Assembly (NCBI GenBank): GCA_944739405.2
Contig: OX123188.2
Coordinates: 68,715,251-68,779,250, forward strand
DNA: 64,000 bases
Source: Euclidia mi
Taxonomy: Eukaryota; Arthropoda; Insecta; Lepidoptera; Erebidae
Direction: 5' to 3'
The position numbers and the translations under genes are program-made. Numbering within the stretch: position 1 is the stretch's first letter; the number at the start of each line of letters is the position of its first letter. This document shows, one piece after another, positions 33,150 through 43,972 of this stretch. The notes below the pieces were generated by a model, which worked only from the letters and a program-made list of their open reading frames with translations, searched no databases and was not told the DNA's origin.

Positions 33150-36014
33150 TTGACTAATACACTTAAACATAATAATAACAAAAATTTGATTAAATTAGTA
33201 CATCAGAATATTAGAAGTATGATTAATAAAGATTTAGAAATGGAATTGTTTATGAACTGTAATGCTGTTGATATATTTTGCATCACTGAACATTGGCTAA
33301 AAAGCAACCAGTTCATGTTCAATTTCAGTAATCATATAGTAGGAAGCTCGTTTAGCCGGCAGCAAGCAGTACATGGTGGCTCGATGATTTTAATTAATAA
33401 GCAACTTAAATTTAAGGAGCGTCGTGATATTGTAAGTCTGTCTGTTGAGCGAACTATTGAGGTGGCCTGTGTGGAACTGAGGAGATTTATTGTAATAAGT
33501 GTATACAGGCCTCCTTCAGCATTGTATGATAGCTTCGAGCGTATTATGGATGAGATATTAAACAAAGTTGCAAAAATAAATAAAAATGTTGTTGTGTGTG
33601 GTGACTTTAATGTAAATTTATTGGAGGATAGTAGTCTTAGTACAAAATTGAAAGCGCTGTTCCTATCATATAATCTGAAGAACTTATTCTTAGAGCCCAC
33701 AAGAGTTACTTCCTCTACATCTACTTGCCTAGATAATATATTTACAGATATCATAGTAAGAGACAAGCAAATTATTAGACAGTTAGACTCAGACCATTGT
33801 GGACAGCAGATCTCCTTTAATGATAACAGTAAGAATGTTTCTGGGCAAAATATAGTTGTAATACCTAAAACTGCAACTCGTTTTGCTAGGTTTCAAAGTA
33901 AACTAATGACTAGCTGGTCACTGTTAGATGATGAAGGTGACCCTAATTTGTTATATAATAGCTTTTTCAAAGCGTTTTGTACAGACTTTAATTCGGTTTT
34001 CACACCTAGAACGATTACAGTTGGAGGTAATGCAACCTTCTGTGAATGGGCAACAACTGGGCTTCACAAAAGTAGAAAGAGATTGTATGAGCTATATGAC
34101 GAGAGAAACTTTAATTTTAGTGAACAATTTCACGATTATGTTAGAAACTATGCTAGGATATTTCGGAAACTTTGCAAGAAAGCTAAGTCTCTTTACCTGA
34201 GTTCAAGGATTAGGAGTAGTGACGATAAAATGAAAATGACTTGGAATATAATAAACAGCGAGACTGGGAAAGTTAAAAGTAAAAGTTCAAAATTTAGTTT
34301 GAACATTGATAACGACACTATTACATCAGACTCAAAAGTTGCATCGGCGTTTGAAAGTTTTTTTACTGATATCCCCGTTATTACTACTAGATCTTTGGAC
34401 TCATCAACCAATGCAGCGGAATCTCTTTTAAAAGAAAACATGAGTACAACCTATAGTAATTTCTCATTTCAGTATATAAATTCAAATGATGTTATAAAAG
34501 CTTTTAATACTATAAATTTAAAGAAGACTGCAGACTTGTGGGGAAATTCCGTTACTATTACCAAGTCCATTATTGCTTTAGCTGCTAACAGATTAGCTTT
34601 AATATTTAATAAGTGTATTGACTGTGGTGTATTTCCTGATCTTATGAAAGATAGCAAGGTAATACCTTTGTACAAAGCAGGTAGCACATCAGACCCCACC
34701 AACTATAGGCAAATTTCTATGCTGCCCACATTTAGCAAAATTTTCGAGAAATTGATACTAGACCAACTGCAGAGTTATTTTAATAACAACTAGCTTCTAC
34801 ACTCTAAACAATTTCGTTTTACAAAGGGGCGCTCCACGACCGATGCCGGTGTTGAGCTTGTAAAACATATCTTTGATGCCTGGGAGGATTCACATGATGC
34901 TTTAGGTGTCTTTTGTGATTTGTCCAAGGCCTTTGATTGTGTAGAACATGATACATTGATCAGGAAATTACATCACTATGGTTTAAGTAGTTCTGCTCTG
35001 CATCTTCTTACTTCATATTTGAGTAATAGGATTCAGAGAGTTGATGTCAACGGGACGCGTTCGCATGGGTCTGTAGTCAAAATGGGCGTCCCACAGGGTT
35101 CAATCCTCGGTCCTTTTTTATTTTTAGTTTATATTAATGACTTACCACACCTCGTCAATGACAAGCACGGGATAGTACTGTTTGCTGATGATACCTCACT
35201 TTTATTTAAATTAAAACGACAGCAAATTGATATGGACGATGTAAACATTGCTATCTCAAAGGTGGTTCGCTGGTTTGAGGTTAACAACCTGCTTTTAAAT
35301 AGACTAAAAACTAAATGTTTTCGATTTTTGATGCCTAACGTCAAACAAGTGAACACCTCAGTAAAGGTTAAGGATGATGTGTTGGATCTTGTGGATAACA
35401 CCAAATTTTTAGGCATTACACTTGATTCTAAGCTGCAATGGGGACCACATATCAGTAAATTGTCGAATAGACTCAGCTCTGCAGCATACGCAGTCAGGAA
35501 AATTCGCCAGTTAACTGACATTGACACTGCCAGGCTTGTATATCATAGCTATTTTCATAGTATAATGTCATACGGTATTCTCCTGTGGGGAAATGCTGCC
35601 GACATTCAGACCATCTTTGTTCTGCAGAAAAGAGCTATTCGAGCAATTTATAATTTGGATTATGGGGCTTCGTTAAGGAATAAATTCAAGGAAATAAACA
35701 TTTTAACAGTTGCAAGCCAGTACATTTATTCCAACCTAATATATTTATTCCAAAACAAGGCTTCATACTCAAAGAAAAGTGATATCCACAATTTGAATAC
35801 TAGAAATAAGAGTAAGCTAGTAGTGCCGGCTACCCGGCTAGAGAAAATAAAAAAAACTTTTCAAGGCCAATGTGTGCGCTTTTACAATAAAGTGCCAAGC
35901 AATATTCAAAATTTAAGTTATAATAAAATAAAAAAGATTATAAAACGTAAACTTTGTCAAAAAGGGTACTATTCAGTGCTAGATTATATTGAAGATAAAA
36001 ATGCTTGGGATTAA
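33150..36014 (+). pseudogene. LINE E ORF2: endonuclease-reverse transcriptase, one premature stop
   Basis: About 954 codons in one frame, interrupted once by TAG at 34791-34793. The APE-type endonuclease occupies residues ~10-230 (VHQNIRSM, TEHWL, YRPPS, GDFNVN, SDH near 33798). RT motifs are YRQISMLPTFSKIFEKL just before the stop and, after it, GRSTTDAG, FCDLSKAFDCV, MGVPQGSILGPFLF near 35090 and FADD near 35183. The C-terminus ends YYSVLDYIEDKNAW, a typical ending in the CR1/L2 group of insect LINEs. The first codon of the open frame is TTG and the real start is uncertain. Apart from the stop the catalytic motifs are complete. No RNase H. Confidence 0.88.
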
Positions 36015-36414
36015 TTTGCTCGGTCCCACAGGCTACTTATGTTTGATTAGTGTTAAGTTTCATGTGAGTGTGAGTTATTGTGTCTATATTATGCTAGTAA
36101 GTACTTTTATATTATTATTAAAAAAGCCTTATTAATTGACAACAACATTATAGACACACCAGCTCATATACTTATGAAAAATTCAATGTAGTTACTAAGT
36201 TTTTAAATTGTATAGAATCAAGACGTAGAAAAGAGTGGCCCGGAGTTTCTTGCCTGATTCTTCTCACGAGGCTCTACTTTCTGAACAGGCATTTTTTTTC
36301 AATGCTCAACTATGTTAATATGCATTTAAAGTTATTTTTTATTTTTTTTTATTTGTAGTTATGACTTTCTGACGTGTCCAAAAAATTTAAACATTTTTAT
36401 GGAAATAAACATAT

Positions 36415-36437
36415 TTGAGTTTGAGTTTGAGTTTGAG
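36415..36437 (+). repeat. (TTTGAG)n tail of LINE E
   Basis: About four hexamer units end the LINE and run into the TSD TTTGACT, after GGAAATAAAC, a possible polyadenylation signal. Confidence 0.85.
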
Positions 36438-36444
36438 TTTGACT

Positions 36445-36473
36445 TATAATAAAAACTAATTCTATTTCAAACA
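36445..36473 (-). repeat. 3' LTR of BEL copy 2, proximal 29 bp
   Basis: Starts TGTTTGAAATAG on the minus strand, next to the polypurine tract at 36474-36485 (GGGGCGGGTGGA on the minus strand). LINE E interrupts the LTR here. Confidence 0.93.
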
Positions 36474-36504
36474 TCCACCCGCCCCGGACCGGCCTACCGG
36501 TCCG

Positions 36505-39500
36505 CTAATCGGTTGGTAGAAGTGACAATGTTGCAACCGCTCTCCTCAGAATCGAACCGTCCACCAAGACCTCAGCAAATCGGGGAACTCCATCAGCCCC
36601 AGTTACCAAATGAAGGATGCGCCCCCTGCGCCATCTGAGTGGCGGAAGGTTAGCCTCCTTGATCAAAACGAGGTCACCAATCTTGGGTGGATCGGTCTTG
36701 TCGGTCCACTTAACGCGTTGCTGGAGTATGTGCAAATATTCCAAGTTCCAGCGTTTCCAAAAGCTCTGAGTAATCTGGCGTACCAATTCAAAACGCGAGA
36801 GACGACCAGGTCTCGTATCAATATAGGGGTACTCAGGCAAGGCGACAAGTGGGCGACCAATCAAAAAATGGCCCGGCGTAAGGGCCTCCAAATCATTCGG
36901 ATCTGAGGAGATCGGGCACAATGGCCGAGAGTTCAAAACGGCCTCAATCTTACAAAACACAGTTGCGAGTTCCTCAAATGTAAGGACAGATTCACCGATT
37001 GTCCTGCGCAAGTGTGTTTTGGCCGATTTTACGGCGGCCTCAAATATACCACCCCAGTGTGGACAATTTGGTGGGGAAAACAACCAATTTATCCCACGTC
37101 GGGCAAGCCTATCACCTATATCAGCTTTGTTGGTTTCAAGAAAATTAACAACATCATTCAGATAATTATAAGTGCCCTTGAAGTTAGTGCCGCAGTCAGA
37201 ACGGATCAAGGAAGGCAGCCCTCTGCGGGATACAAATCTGTCAAATGTGGCTACAAACGCCTCTGTCGTAAGCGAGGAGACCAGTTCTAAGTGTACGGCC
37301 TTTGTGGAAAGACAAACAAAAACACACAAGTAGGCCTTGACAGTCTTGCTGTTTCGAAGTGTCGACGTTTTCACCAAAAAAGAACCAGCGAAGTCCGTGC
37401 CAACACCGTCAAACGTCCTGCTTTCAGTTACGCGATCTGCCGGTAAGTCCCCCATCAAGGGCTGCATGGTAGAAGCCTTGAGCTTATAGCAAGGGATGCA
37501 GCGAAAGACTACACTCCGAATAATTCTTCGGGCAGACAAAATCCAAAACTCGCGTTGCAAAATGGCCAACAAGGCATTACAACCAGCATGCGAATTTTTA
37601 AGGTGACGGTCAGTTACCAACAAGCGTACCAAATGACCGTCCTTAGGTAACAAAAGGGGGTGACGAGCCCCGTAAGGGAGGTTGGCGTTCTTGAGACGCC
37701 CTCCAACGCGCAAGAGACCCGTTTCGTCCAAAAAGGGGTTCAATTTAGATACAGCTCCCGACAATTTCGATTTCCCCGACTTGAGGATAGCAATCTCCCT
37801 TTCAAAATGCGCCAATTGCACAGAACGAACCCAAAAGGTGAGGGACTCCTGTCGTTGCTGTGGTGAGAGAAACGGTGTCAGTCGTTTCTGTTGTGGGTGC
37901 CTAAAATTAAAAACAAAACGCTTTATCCAAGCAGTGACACCTAACAACTTGTCGAGGGAGCTGTAACGATTCAACAAAAAATCGGGGTCGAAGGCGCATT
38001 CCACCTTCTCAAGAGCGAGTGTTCGTAGACCCGGCAAATTAGAAGTATTCAAAACTGGCGTTCGAGGCCAATCAATTTCTGGTCGACTCAACCATTCCGG
38101 ACCCCACCACAGCGAATGACCTATCAAACTAGGCGTCAAGCATCCGCGCGAGGCACAATCAGCGGGGTTGAGCTCACCTGGCACGTGTCTCCAAACAAGT
38201 TTGACTTCGGATTTCTGGATTTGGGAAACGCGATTAGCGACAAATACCTCCAAAGTGTGGACAGAAGCCTTCAACCAACAAAGAACAATTTGGCTGTCTG
38301 TCCAGACGTAGGTCCCATTAATGCAAATGCTTTTACCCAAAGTACTGGACACGTGGTTCAACAAGCGTACAAGAAGGGCTGCTCCCGAGAGCTCCAATTT
38401 TGGAATGGTCAGAGATGTCCGAAGGGGTGCCACCTTGCTCTTTGCCATGATCAGGGAAACCCTCACCTGACCTGAGGCACTAACTGTGCGCAAGTACACC
38501 ACGGCGGCGTGACCACGTTCCGAGGCGTCACAAAACCCGTGAAGGGTGGCCTTGTACTTCCCGGGAGGAAGGATGGGACGAGGCAAGGAGATCTCGTTGA
38601 CGGCAGGAGGTGAAGATACAAAAGAGGTCCATTCCTCAACAAGAGTGCCGTGCAGAGGTTCGTCCCAGGTCAATCCTGCTGTCCAAAGCTTCTGCAAGAA
38701 GCATTTTGCCCAAAATATAATTGGACAGATCCAACCGTTCGGATCAAAGGTTCTGGCGACAGTAGACAATACGAGACGTTTAGTCCAAGAACACGGCAAT
38801 TTCAAGTCTACGTTATATGTAAAGATGTCTTGGACTGGTCTGTACTGAACGCCGAGAACAGCCATCATGGCGGGGTTGTCAACAATCTCAAACAAATGTG
38901 GATCTTGCTGATGATCCTCTGGCAAGCCTTCCAAAAGCGCTGGCGAGTTGGAAATCCATTTGCGCAACTCATAACCAGCGGAGGCCAAAATACTTATCAA
39001 TTCGTCCCGCAGGAGGATCGCCTCGTCCGCTGTGGAGGCGCCCGAGCAAATGTCATCGACGTAAATATCGTCCTTCAAGATGGCGGAGGCTCTTGGGAAA
39101 CGTAGGCCTTCGCGGTCTGCGAGCTCCCAAAGAGAACGTATTGCCAAGTAGGGGCTTGACCTTAACCCGTACGTATTTGTATTGAGCTCGTAGACGACCA
39201 TGGGATCGCGAGGAGACTCTCTCCAAAGGATCAGCTGGAAGCGACGGTCATCAGGGTGGATAATCGTCTGCCTGAACATCATTTTTATGTCGGCCACAAA
39301 GACAACCTGATGTCGTCGGAAGCTGGTGATGACGTCACAAAGGTCCTTGACCAACTTGGGACCAGAATGCAAGCACTGGTTCAAGGATACGCCTGTTGAA
39401 GTCTGCGCAGAACCATCAAACACTGTGCGCAGCTTGCCAGTCGATGGCTTCAATACCGCATGATGCGGGAAAAAGTAATGCTCCACCGAACGCCAATCCA

Positions 39501-40392
39501 AATTTGACACAGACATGTGTCCCAACTGTTCATATTCCCTCATGAACTCAATGTACTTCTGTCTGAGCTCCGGATCACGACCCATGCGGCGCTCCATGGC
39601 CAACAACCTCTTTTCGGCTAAAGGTCGTGACTCACCAAGCGGAGGCCGAACAGACAGGAAGGGTAGCCTCGTAATAATCCGACCAGAACAGAGTCGACCA
39701 GTGTTGTTCTGGAAGAACAGCTCGCACTCCTCATGTTCTGGATTCAAACGGGCAGCTTGAGGGGGCTCCTCTATCTCCCAAAACCTCTGAACCGCATCAG
39801 AGAGAGCGGAGCCTACAGCTAACAAATTGTCAAGTTCAGGTGGAGGGGGGTCCCTAGGTACAGGTCCCATCAAAGCAAATCCAAATATGGTCGGGATGGC
39901 AGTCAAACCATTTGGCACCAAGACCCTTTTCCCACCAATCAAAATTCCACCGAGGACATCAGAGCCAATCAACAAGTCGATTTGTCCCGGTGTGTCAAAT
40001 TTGGGGTCTGCCAGTTCCAATCCCGATGTCAAATTCACCACAGCAGCAGGTAGCTGCTTCTGTGGATGCATACCCAAAATATTCTTCAACACAATAGCCG
40101 AGGTTTTAATCCTCGGGTGTGAAGATTCAACAGGGCCAAACAAAACCTTAACTTGCCCTTCAACATTAGAGGCTACATCACCTATGCCCCGTATACAATT
40201 TGGAAAAGAGCCCATATTTAATTTAACCTGCCCTACCAAATAAGTGGAAACAATGCAACCTTGTGAACCTGTGTCCAATATAGCACGGACAGCAACAGAG
40301 GTCCCCGTGGGTCCCCAGACCCTAACAGCAACCGTTGGTAGGATAACGGTCTCAATGGGGGAGGTTGGCGTTATAGGGCAGGGATCAATGAC
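36505..40392 (-). CDS. pol: BEL/Pao Pol, intact frame (copy 2)
   Basis: 1295 codons open from the codon after the gag TAG to the stop at 36505. Aspartic protease DTGSQG lies near 40275, then RT (ADIKMMF near 39290, YGLRSSPYLAIR near 39160, DDIYVDD near 39065), RNase H (DAS near 38530, TDSQ near 38300, ADCASRG near 38160), integrase H2C2 region (37610-37500), and a DDE core (Asp near 37410, Asp near 37210, Glu near 37050). The C-terminal part (WKRWNLEYLH, KIGDLVLI) is typical of BEL/Pao. All catalytic residues I can name are present. There is no ATG before the protease, so translation must arrive from gag or start at a non-ATG codon. This long clean frame is the best evidence that the gag/pol stop can be passed. 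Confidence 0.93.
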   Translation of the reverse strand, partial: VIDPCPITPTSPIETVILPTVAVRVWGPTGTSVAVRAILDTGSQGCIVSTYLVGQVKLNMGSFPNCIRGIGDVASNVEGQVKVLFGPVESSHPRIKTSAIVLKNILGMHPQKQLPAAVVNLTSGLELADPKFDTPGQIDLLIGSDVLGGILIGGKRVLVPNGLTAIPTIFGFALMGPVPRDPPPPELDNLLAVGSALSDAVQRFWEIEEPPQAARLNPEHEECELFFQNNTGRLCSGRIITRLPFLSVRPPLGESRPLAEKRLLAMERRMGRDPELRQKYIEFMREYEQLGHMSVSNLDWRSVEHYFFPHHAVLKPSTGKLRTVFDGSAQTSTGVSLNQCLHSGPKLVKDLCDVITSFRRHQVVFVADIKMMFRQTIIHPDDRRFQLILWRESPRDPMVVYELNTNTYGLRSSPYLAIRSLWELADREGLRFPRASAILKDDIYVDDICSGASTADEAILLRDELISILASAGYELRKWISNSPALLEGLPEDHQQDPHLFEIVDNPAMMAVLGVQYRPVQDIFTYNVDLKLPCSWTKRLVLSTVARTFDPNGWICPIIFWAKCFLQKLWTAGLTWDEPLHGTLVEEWTSFVSSPPAVNEISLPRPILPPGKYKATLHGFCDASERGHAAVVYLRTVSASGQVRVSLIMAKSKVAPLRTSLTIPKLELSGAALLVRLLNHVSSTLGKSICINGTYVWTDSQIVLCWLKASVHTLEVFVANRVSQIQKSEVKLVWRHVPGELNPADCASRGCLTPSLIGHSLWWGPEWLSRPEIDWPRTPVLNTSNLPGLRTLALEKVECAFDPDFLLNRYSSLDKLLGVTAWIKRFVFNFRHPQQKRLTPFLSPQQRQESLTFWVRSVQLAHFEREIAILKSGKSKLSGAVSKLNPFLDETGLLRVGGRLKNANLPYGARHPLLLPKDGHLVRLLVTDRHLKNSHAGCNALLAILQREFWILSARRIIRSVVFRCIPCYKLKASTMQPLMGDLPADRVTESRTFDGVGTDFAGSFLVKTSTLRNSKTVKAYLCVFVCLSTKAVHLELVSSLTTEAFVATFDRFVSRRGLPSLIRSDCGTNFKGTYNYLNDVVNFLETNKADIGDRLARRGINWLFSPPNCPHWGGIFEAAVKSAKTHLRRTIGESVLTFEELATVFCKIEAVLNSRPLCPISSDPNDLEALTPGHFLIGRPLVALPEYPYIDTRPGRLSRFELVRQITQSFWKRWNLEYLHILQQRVKWTDKTDPPKIGDLVLIKEANLPPLRWRRGRILHLVTGADGVPRFAEVLVDGSILRRAVATLSLLPTD

Positions 40393-40395
40393 CTA
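40393..40395 (-). promoter_or_regulatory. In-frame gag/pol UAG, possible readthrough site
   Basis: The minus strand reads CAA CAA TAG GTC. Pol continues in the same frame as the last part of gag. The homologous TAG is at 3904-3906 in copy 1. Confidence 0.6.
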
Positions 40396-41983
40396 TTGTT
40401 GCCTGGGCGGCGAGCGTTGGCCAGGACCAGGCAAATCAAAACGAAGGTGCGGCTTGAGGTCCTCAAAAGCGCGATGACTCGATCCGCGCGCCATCTGTGG
40501 GGGGTCATAATGACGCACCCGCCTAAAACGAGGTGGGCGCGAGTCAAGGCGTGTCATGGTGCTGGTGACGTTGCGCGGCACATTCAGGTGCGCGAGAGAG
40601 AGGAGGCGTGTGCACGCTACGGTTCTCCAAGCGGGGTGAGTGGCGATCAATTGAGCGAGGCGACTCTCGGCTACGCGCCGGTGAGCCTTGGCTGCCACCT
40701 TCAAAACACCCGCCCGTGCGCGGCGTTGGCTGGTTGGACAAGCGGCCAACCTCTCTGGCATTCATACAGAGAATGTCCAAATGCTGTCCTCCACAGTGAG
40801 GACAGGGGCGAGAGTTTGGGCAGTCTCGCTGGTAGTGGGACCCCAAACAAGAGAAGCAAAGGCGGCGGGCATTCGCGATGCGCCTACGAGAGGCGACATG
40901 AAGGTCCAAGAATGCCCTACAACTGGTCGTTCTGTGCCCCGTGACCTTGCAGTAGGAGCACTCCACTGGGCTCTGCGTGACTGCAAAGCGAGGAGGGCGC
41001 CGGTCAACATTGGCTCGAGTGTGAACGCGAGCCTGCTCCTTGACCTTGGGCGGCTGCGACTTAGCCGGCGTGTCACCACCGGAGTTGTCCAAGACCCGGC
41101 ACTCATCCTCCAGGAAGTTCTCCAGGTCAGCAAAGGGGGGCAGATGGGTCGCGCTATCCCCACCAAAGCGCTGCTCAAAACGCGACCTCAGGTCGGCAGG
41201 CAGCTTTTTCAGTACAATGTGCACCAATAGATAGGACCATTGGTCCACGGGCAGGTCAAGGCACTTAAGTGCGTTGATGGCCACCAAGAGCGGGTTCCAA
41301 AGTTGGGTGCGCAATCCAGAGACCCGGGTGAGCGTCGGCAAACCCAAAATCTGCTCGATGTGCGTGTCGGCGAGGCCACGCTTATTATGGTACCTACGGG
41401 TGATTAGGTTCCGAGCCGTCTGGTACGCCTCGTCAGACACGGGCAGATGCTGGATGAGGCCCTTAGCCTCCCCATCCAGAACCGACATTAGATAGGCCAA
41501 CTTTTGTGCCGGCCGAAGGTCAGCCCTATCATTGACCAGGCTGTCGAACAAATTAACGAAGCCCAGGTAGCTTCCTAGGCAGCCATCAAAATGGGGGAGG
41601 TCCAAGGTAGGGAGCCTACTCACCAGCCCTGGTGCTGACCTAGGAAGCTCCTGCTTCAGGCCGGGTTGCCCTTCCCTATCGGCAACTAGTTGTCTCGCAG
41701 TATTGAAGACAGCATCATACAGGTCTAAGACCTGGGCATAGTCTTCGCTGACCTTATTTCGCTGGTCAGCGGTTAAATCATTGATTGACACTTCAAGACA
41801 GCAAGTGCTGAAAGTGCGGAATTGCTGTTCCACACTTGCCAGGCGATCGTCAATCCGCTCGTACCTTTGTAGTAAGGCCTGCTGGCGATCAGGCCGGTTC
41901 ACTAAGGCACTGGCCGAGGCAAACCAGCGCAAATCTGATGCAATGGCACCAGCAGCCGCACGCAAGTCCTTGATAGCTGACAT
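40393..41983 (-). pseudogene. gag: BEL/Pao Gag, frameshifted (copy 2)
   Basis: Starts at the ATG 41983-41981, homologous to 2278. The capsid-like part is open and three zinc knuckles are intact, including the Cys lost in copy 1. A net 38-bp deletion near 40551, relative to copy 1, shifts the frame, and translation ends at 40544 instead of 40393. The remaining tail is in the frame of pol. The encoded Gag would keep its knuckles but lose the Arg/Pro-rich C-terminus and the link to pol. Confidence 0.9.
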
Positions 41984-42665
41984 AATCAAAATTTCAAAAG
42001 AGCCCGGACAAGCGTTAAACAATATTAACAATCAAAACTTAATTTTTCTCAATTCTTTGAAACCAACAAAGTATTAGCCTGTTTACTGCAAGTGCAGGCA
42101 AGTGACAGGTATTTACTGCCCAACAAAATTAAAGGTTTCAGTATATTGAAACAAACACAAAAGTTATCAAAGTTATAACTTATAACAAATTAATAAAGTT
42201 GAAACTTCAACTTAATTAATTAATTATTTGCAACAGACAGACTAACTGTGTTATTTATGATATACAATAGGAAGTAAGCACAGAATATGTGTTACCTAAC
42301 AATAATTATTATCTATATATTATAACAAGACTTAACAATGTAAGGTTCAAACTTAATATATCAATATATGCAATAAACTAAATCAATTGATACATATAAC
42401 TGATATGTATCCAATCAAAGTGACTTATTAATGCAACAACAAATTTAAGTTAGATTTTTCAACAATACAAATCAACAATTACTGATTGAGGTTATGTGAC
42501 AATGTGTTTCAAATTATCTAGGTCAACTTATACAATTAAATATTATGTATTTTAGTCAATAACTGACCTGACAAACACTACAATACTGTCTACAAGGTGA
42601 TAAGATACAAGCTCATACCAATCTGAGTTTATACTCAGTAATGTTACAGCGGCTAAATTTCAACT

Positions 42666-42678
42666 ACGCTCTGCTACC
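42666..42678 (-). promoter_or_regulatory. Primer binding site of BEL copy 2, initiator tRNA-Met
   Basis: TGGTAGCAGAGC on the minus strand, 7 bases inside the 5' LTR, as in copy 1. The leader from here to gag (42665-41984) is very similar to 1580-2277. Confidence 0.8.
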
Positions 42679-42685
42679 AAAAATA

Positions 42686-43298
42686 TGTCTAGAGTTTGAG
42701 CTGAGATCGGGTAAGGTTTACAGAGATCAGTGGAAGCGATTAATTCATCCAGTCTCAGCCCAAGGCAAAGGTCCAACATACACTGCGGTAGCACAGCGAA
42801 TGAATATAAATTCTAATATTAATAGAAAGTCTTACCAAATATCCCCTGGTGATGTTCTTGAGTGGAGTCCTGGAGGCAAGCAAGACACACACGAGACTAA
42901 ATTGGCCAATATTAGCAAGTGAATTATCTTTACTTTACCAGACTCCAACGCAGCGTTTTCAATCAGCAAATTCGTCCGGCACCAACCACGTGCATCGGAT
43001 TCACTCAAGTTTTACAATGTTCGTTAAAATACTATTTTTATCACAATTAACCGGTGCCAGTTATTGATCAAGGAAGTGGCAATCAAACGGGTTCTAAATA
43101 CAAGATAAAAACGCTCACAAAACGAAATCTATCCAGATTTAGGTTTTTTCGCTGACCACGGGAAACGACAAAGAACCAAAGAGAGCGAATGACAGTTCAG
43201 TGTGACCATTGTCAGAAATTTTCAATAGACTAAACAAAATGTTACACAATCTATCTAATCGATTTGACTTATAATAAAAACTAATTCTATTTCAAACA
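42686..43298 (-). repeat. 5' LTR of BEL copy 2
   Basis: 613 bp. The first ~110 bp (43298 down to ~43190) match the LTRs of copy 1; the rest is unrelated except for the last ~10 bp. TSD ATATG at 43299-43303. A 90-codon frame recurs in both LTRs of this element through duplication, not as a gene. Confidence 0.94.
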
Positions 43299-43655
43299 AT
43301 ATGTTATTATATACAATACACAATACATGCCTCCGTTACATCAAAATAAAAATTATAAATAATAAAGAGTTATTTGTTTCCGAACGCTACCTGTACTTGA
43401 CAGACTGACGTTTCAATATAGGCCAAAGATTGAAAGATTCCATCTGTCATGAATGTCAATTGTCTTGTCAAGCAAGCGTCATCCTCGTCTACCAGAGTCC
43501 GGAGCACAGTTACTTTTACCATTGTAATAAAATCGCTGCGCATACGCAATTATATATTAACAAATTATAATAATAATAATCATCTTTATTGCACCAAAGA
43601 AATTTACAATAATGAAATCTTAACAAAAATAACAGATAGTACAATTGGCGGCCTT

Positions 43656-43671
43656 ATCACTATTTAGTAAT
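43656..43671 (-). promoter_or_regulatory. 3' UTR stem-loop of LINE B
   Basis: The minus strand reads ATTACT-AAAT-AGTGAT between GAG and AAGGCCGCC. The stem has one G-U pair and uses A-U where LINE A has G-C. Confidence 0.65.
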
Positions 43672-43972
43672 CTCTTACAGGCAACCTTTGGATGGATAAG
43701 AACTATACGGATTCAGAAAGAGGGTAGTTTGGCAATCTTTATTGATGAATATTAATAATACAAATATATACGTAGATAATGAACCGTACGTATACATACT
43801 TAATTTACGATATACTTACATAAATAACTATATATATACATAAATACTATATATATATATATTCATAAATATATAATTATAAAATACATAGATATTAATA
43901 TTAATGATACATAAATTAGTGCTAAATAAGCTTAAGGAATTAGCAAAAATGATAATTACAAGAGAAATAGGG

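Larger units (their letters stand above)
30781..36437 (+). mobile_element. LINE E, CR1/L2-group non-LTR retrotransposon nested in the BEL LTR
   Basis: 5.66 kb inserted in a 3' LTR with TSD TTTGACT at 30774-30780 and 36438-36444. Order: 5' UTR (30781-31563), ORF1, ORF2, 3' UTR, ending in about four TTTGAG units. The target TTTGACT resembles the tail unit. One nonsense codon in ORF2 is the only break seen. It must be younger than the host BEL element. Confidence 0.92.
30197..43298 (-). mobile_element. BEL/Pao LTR retrotransposon, copy 2, with nested LINE E
   Basis: Complete minus-strand element with TSD ATATG at 30192-30196 and 43299-43303. The 5' LTR is 42686-43298. The 3' LTR is 36445-36473 plus 30197-30780, split by LINE E (30781-36437). 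Removing the LINE gives a 613-bp 3' LTR, the same length as the 5' LTR. The two LTRs differ at about 13 positions by eye (~2%), similar in age to copy 1. The interior is very similar to copy 1, but the LTR body is not. Confidence 0.95.
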
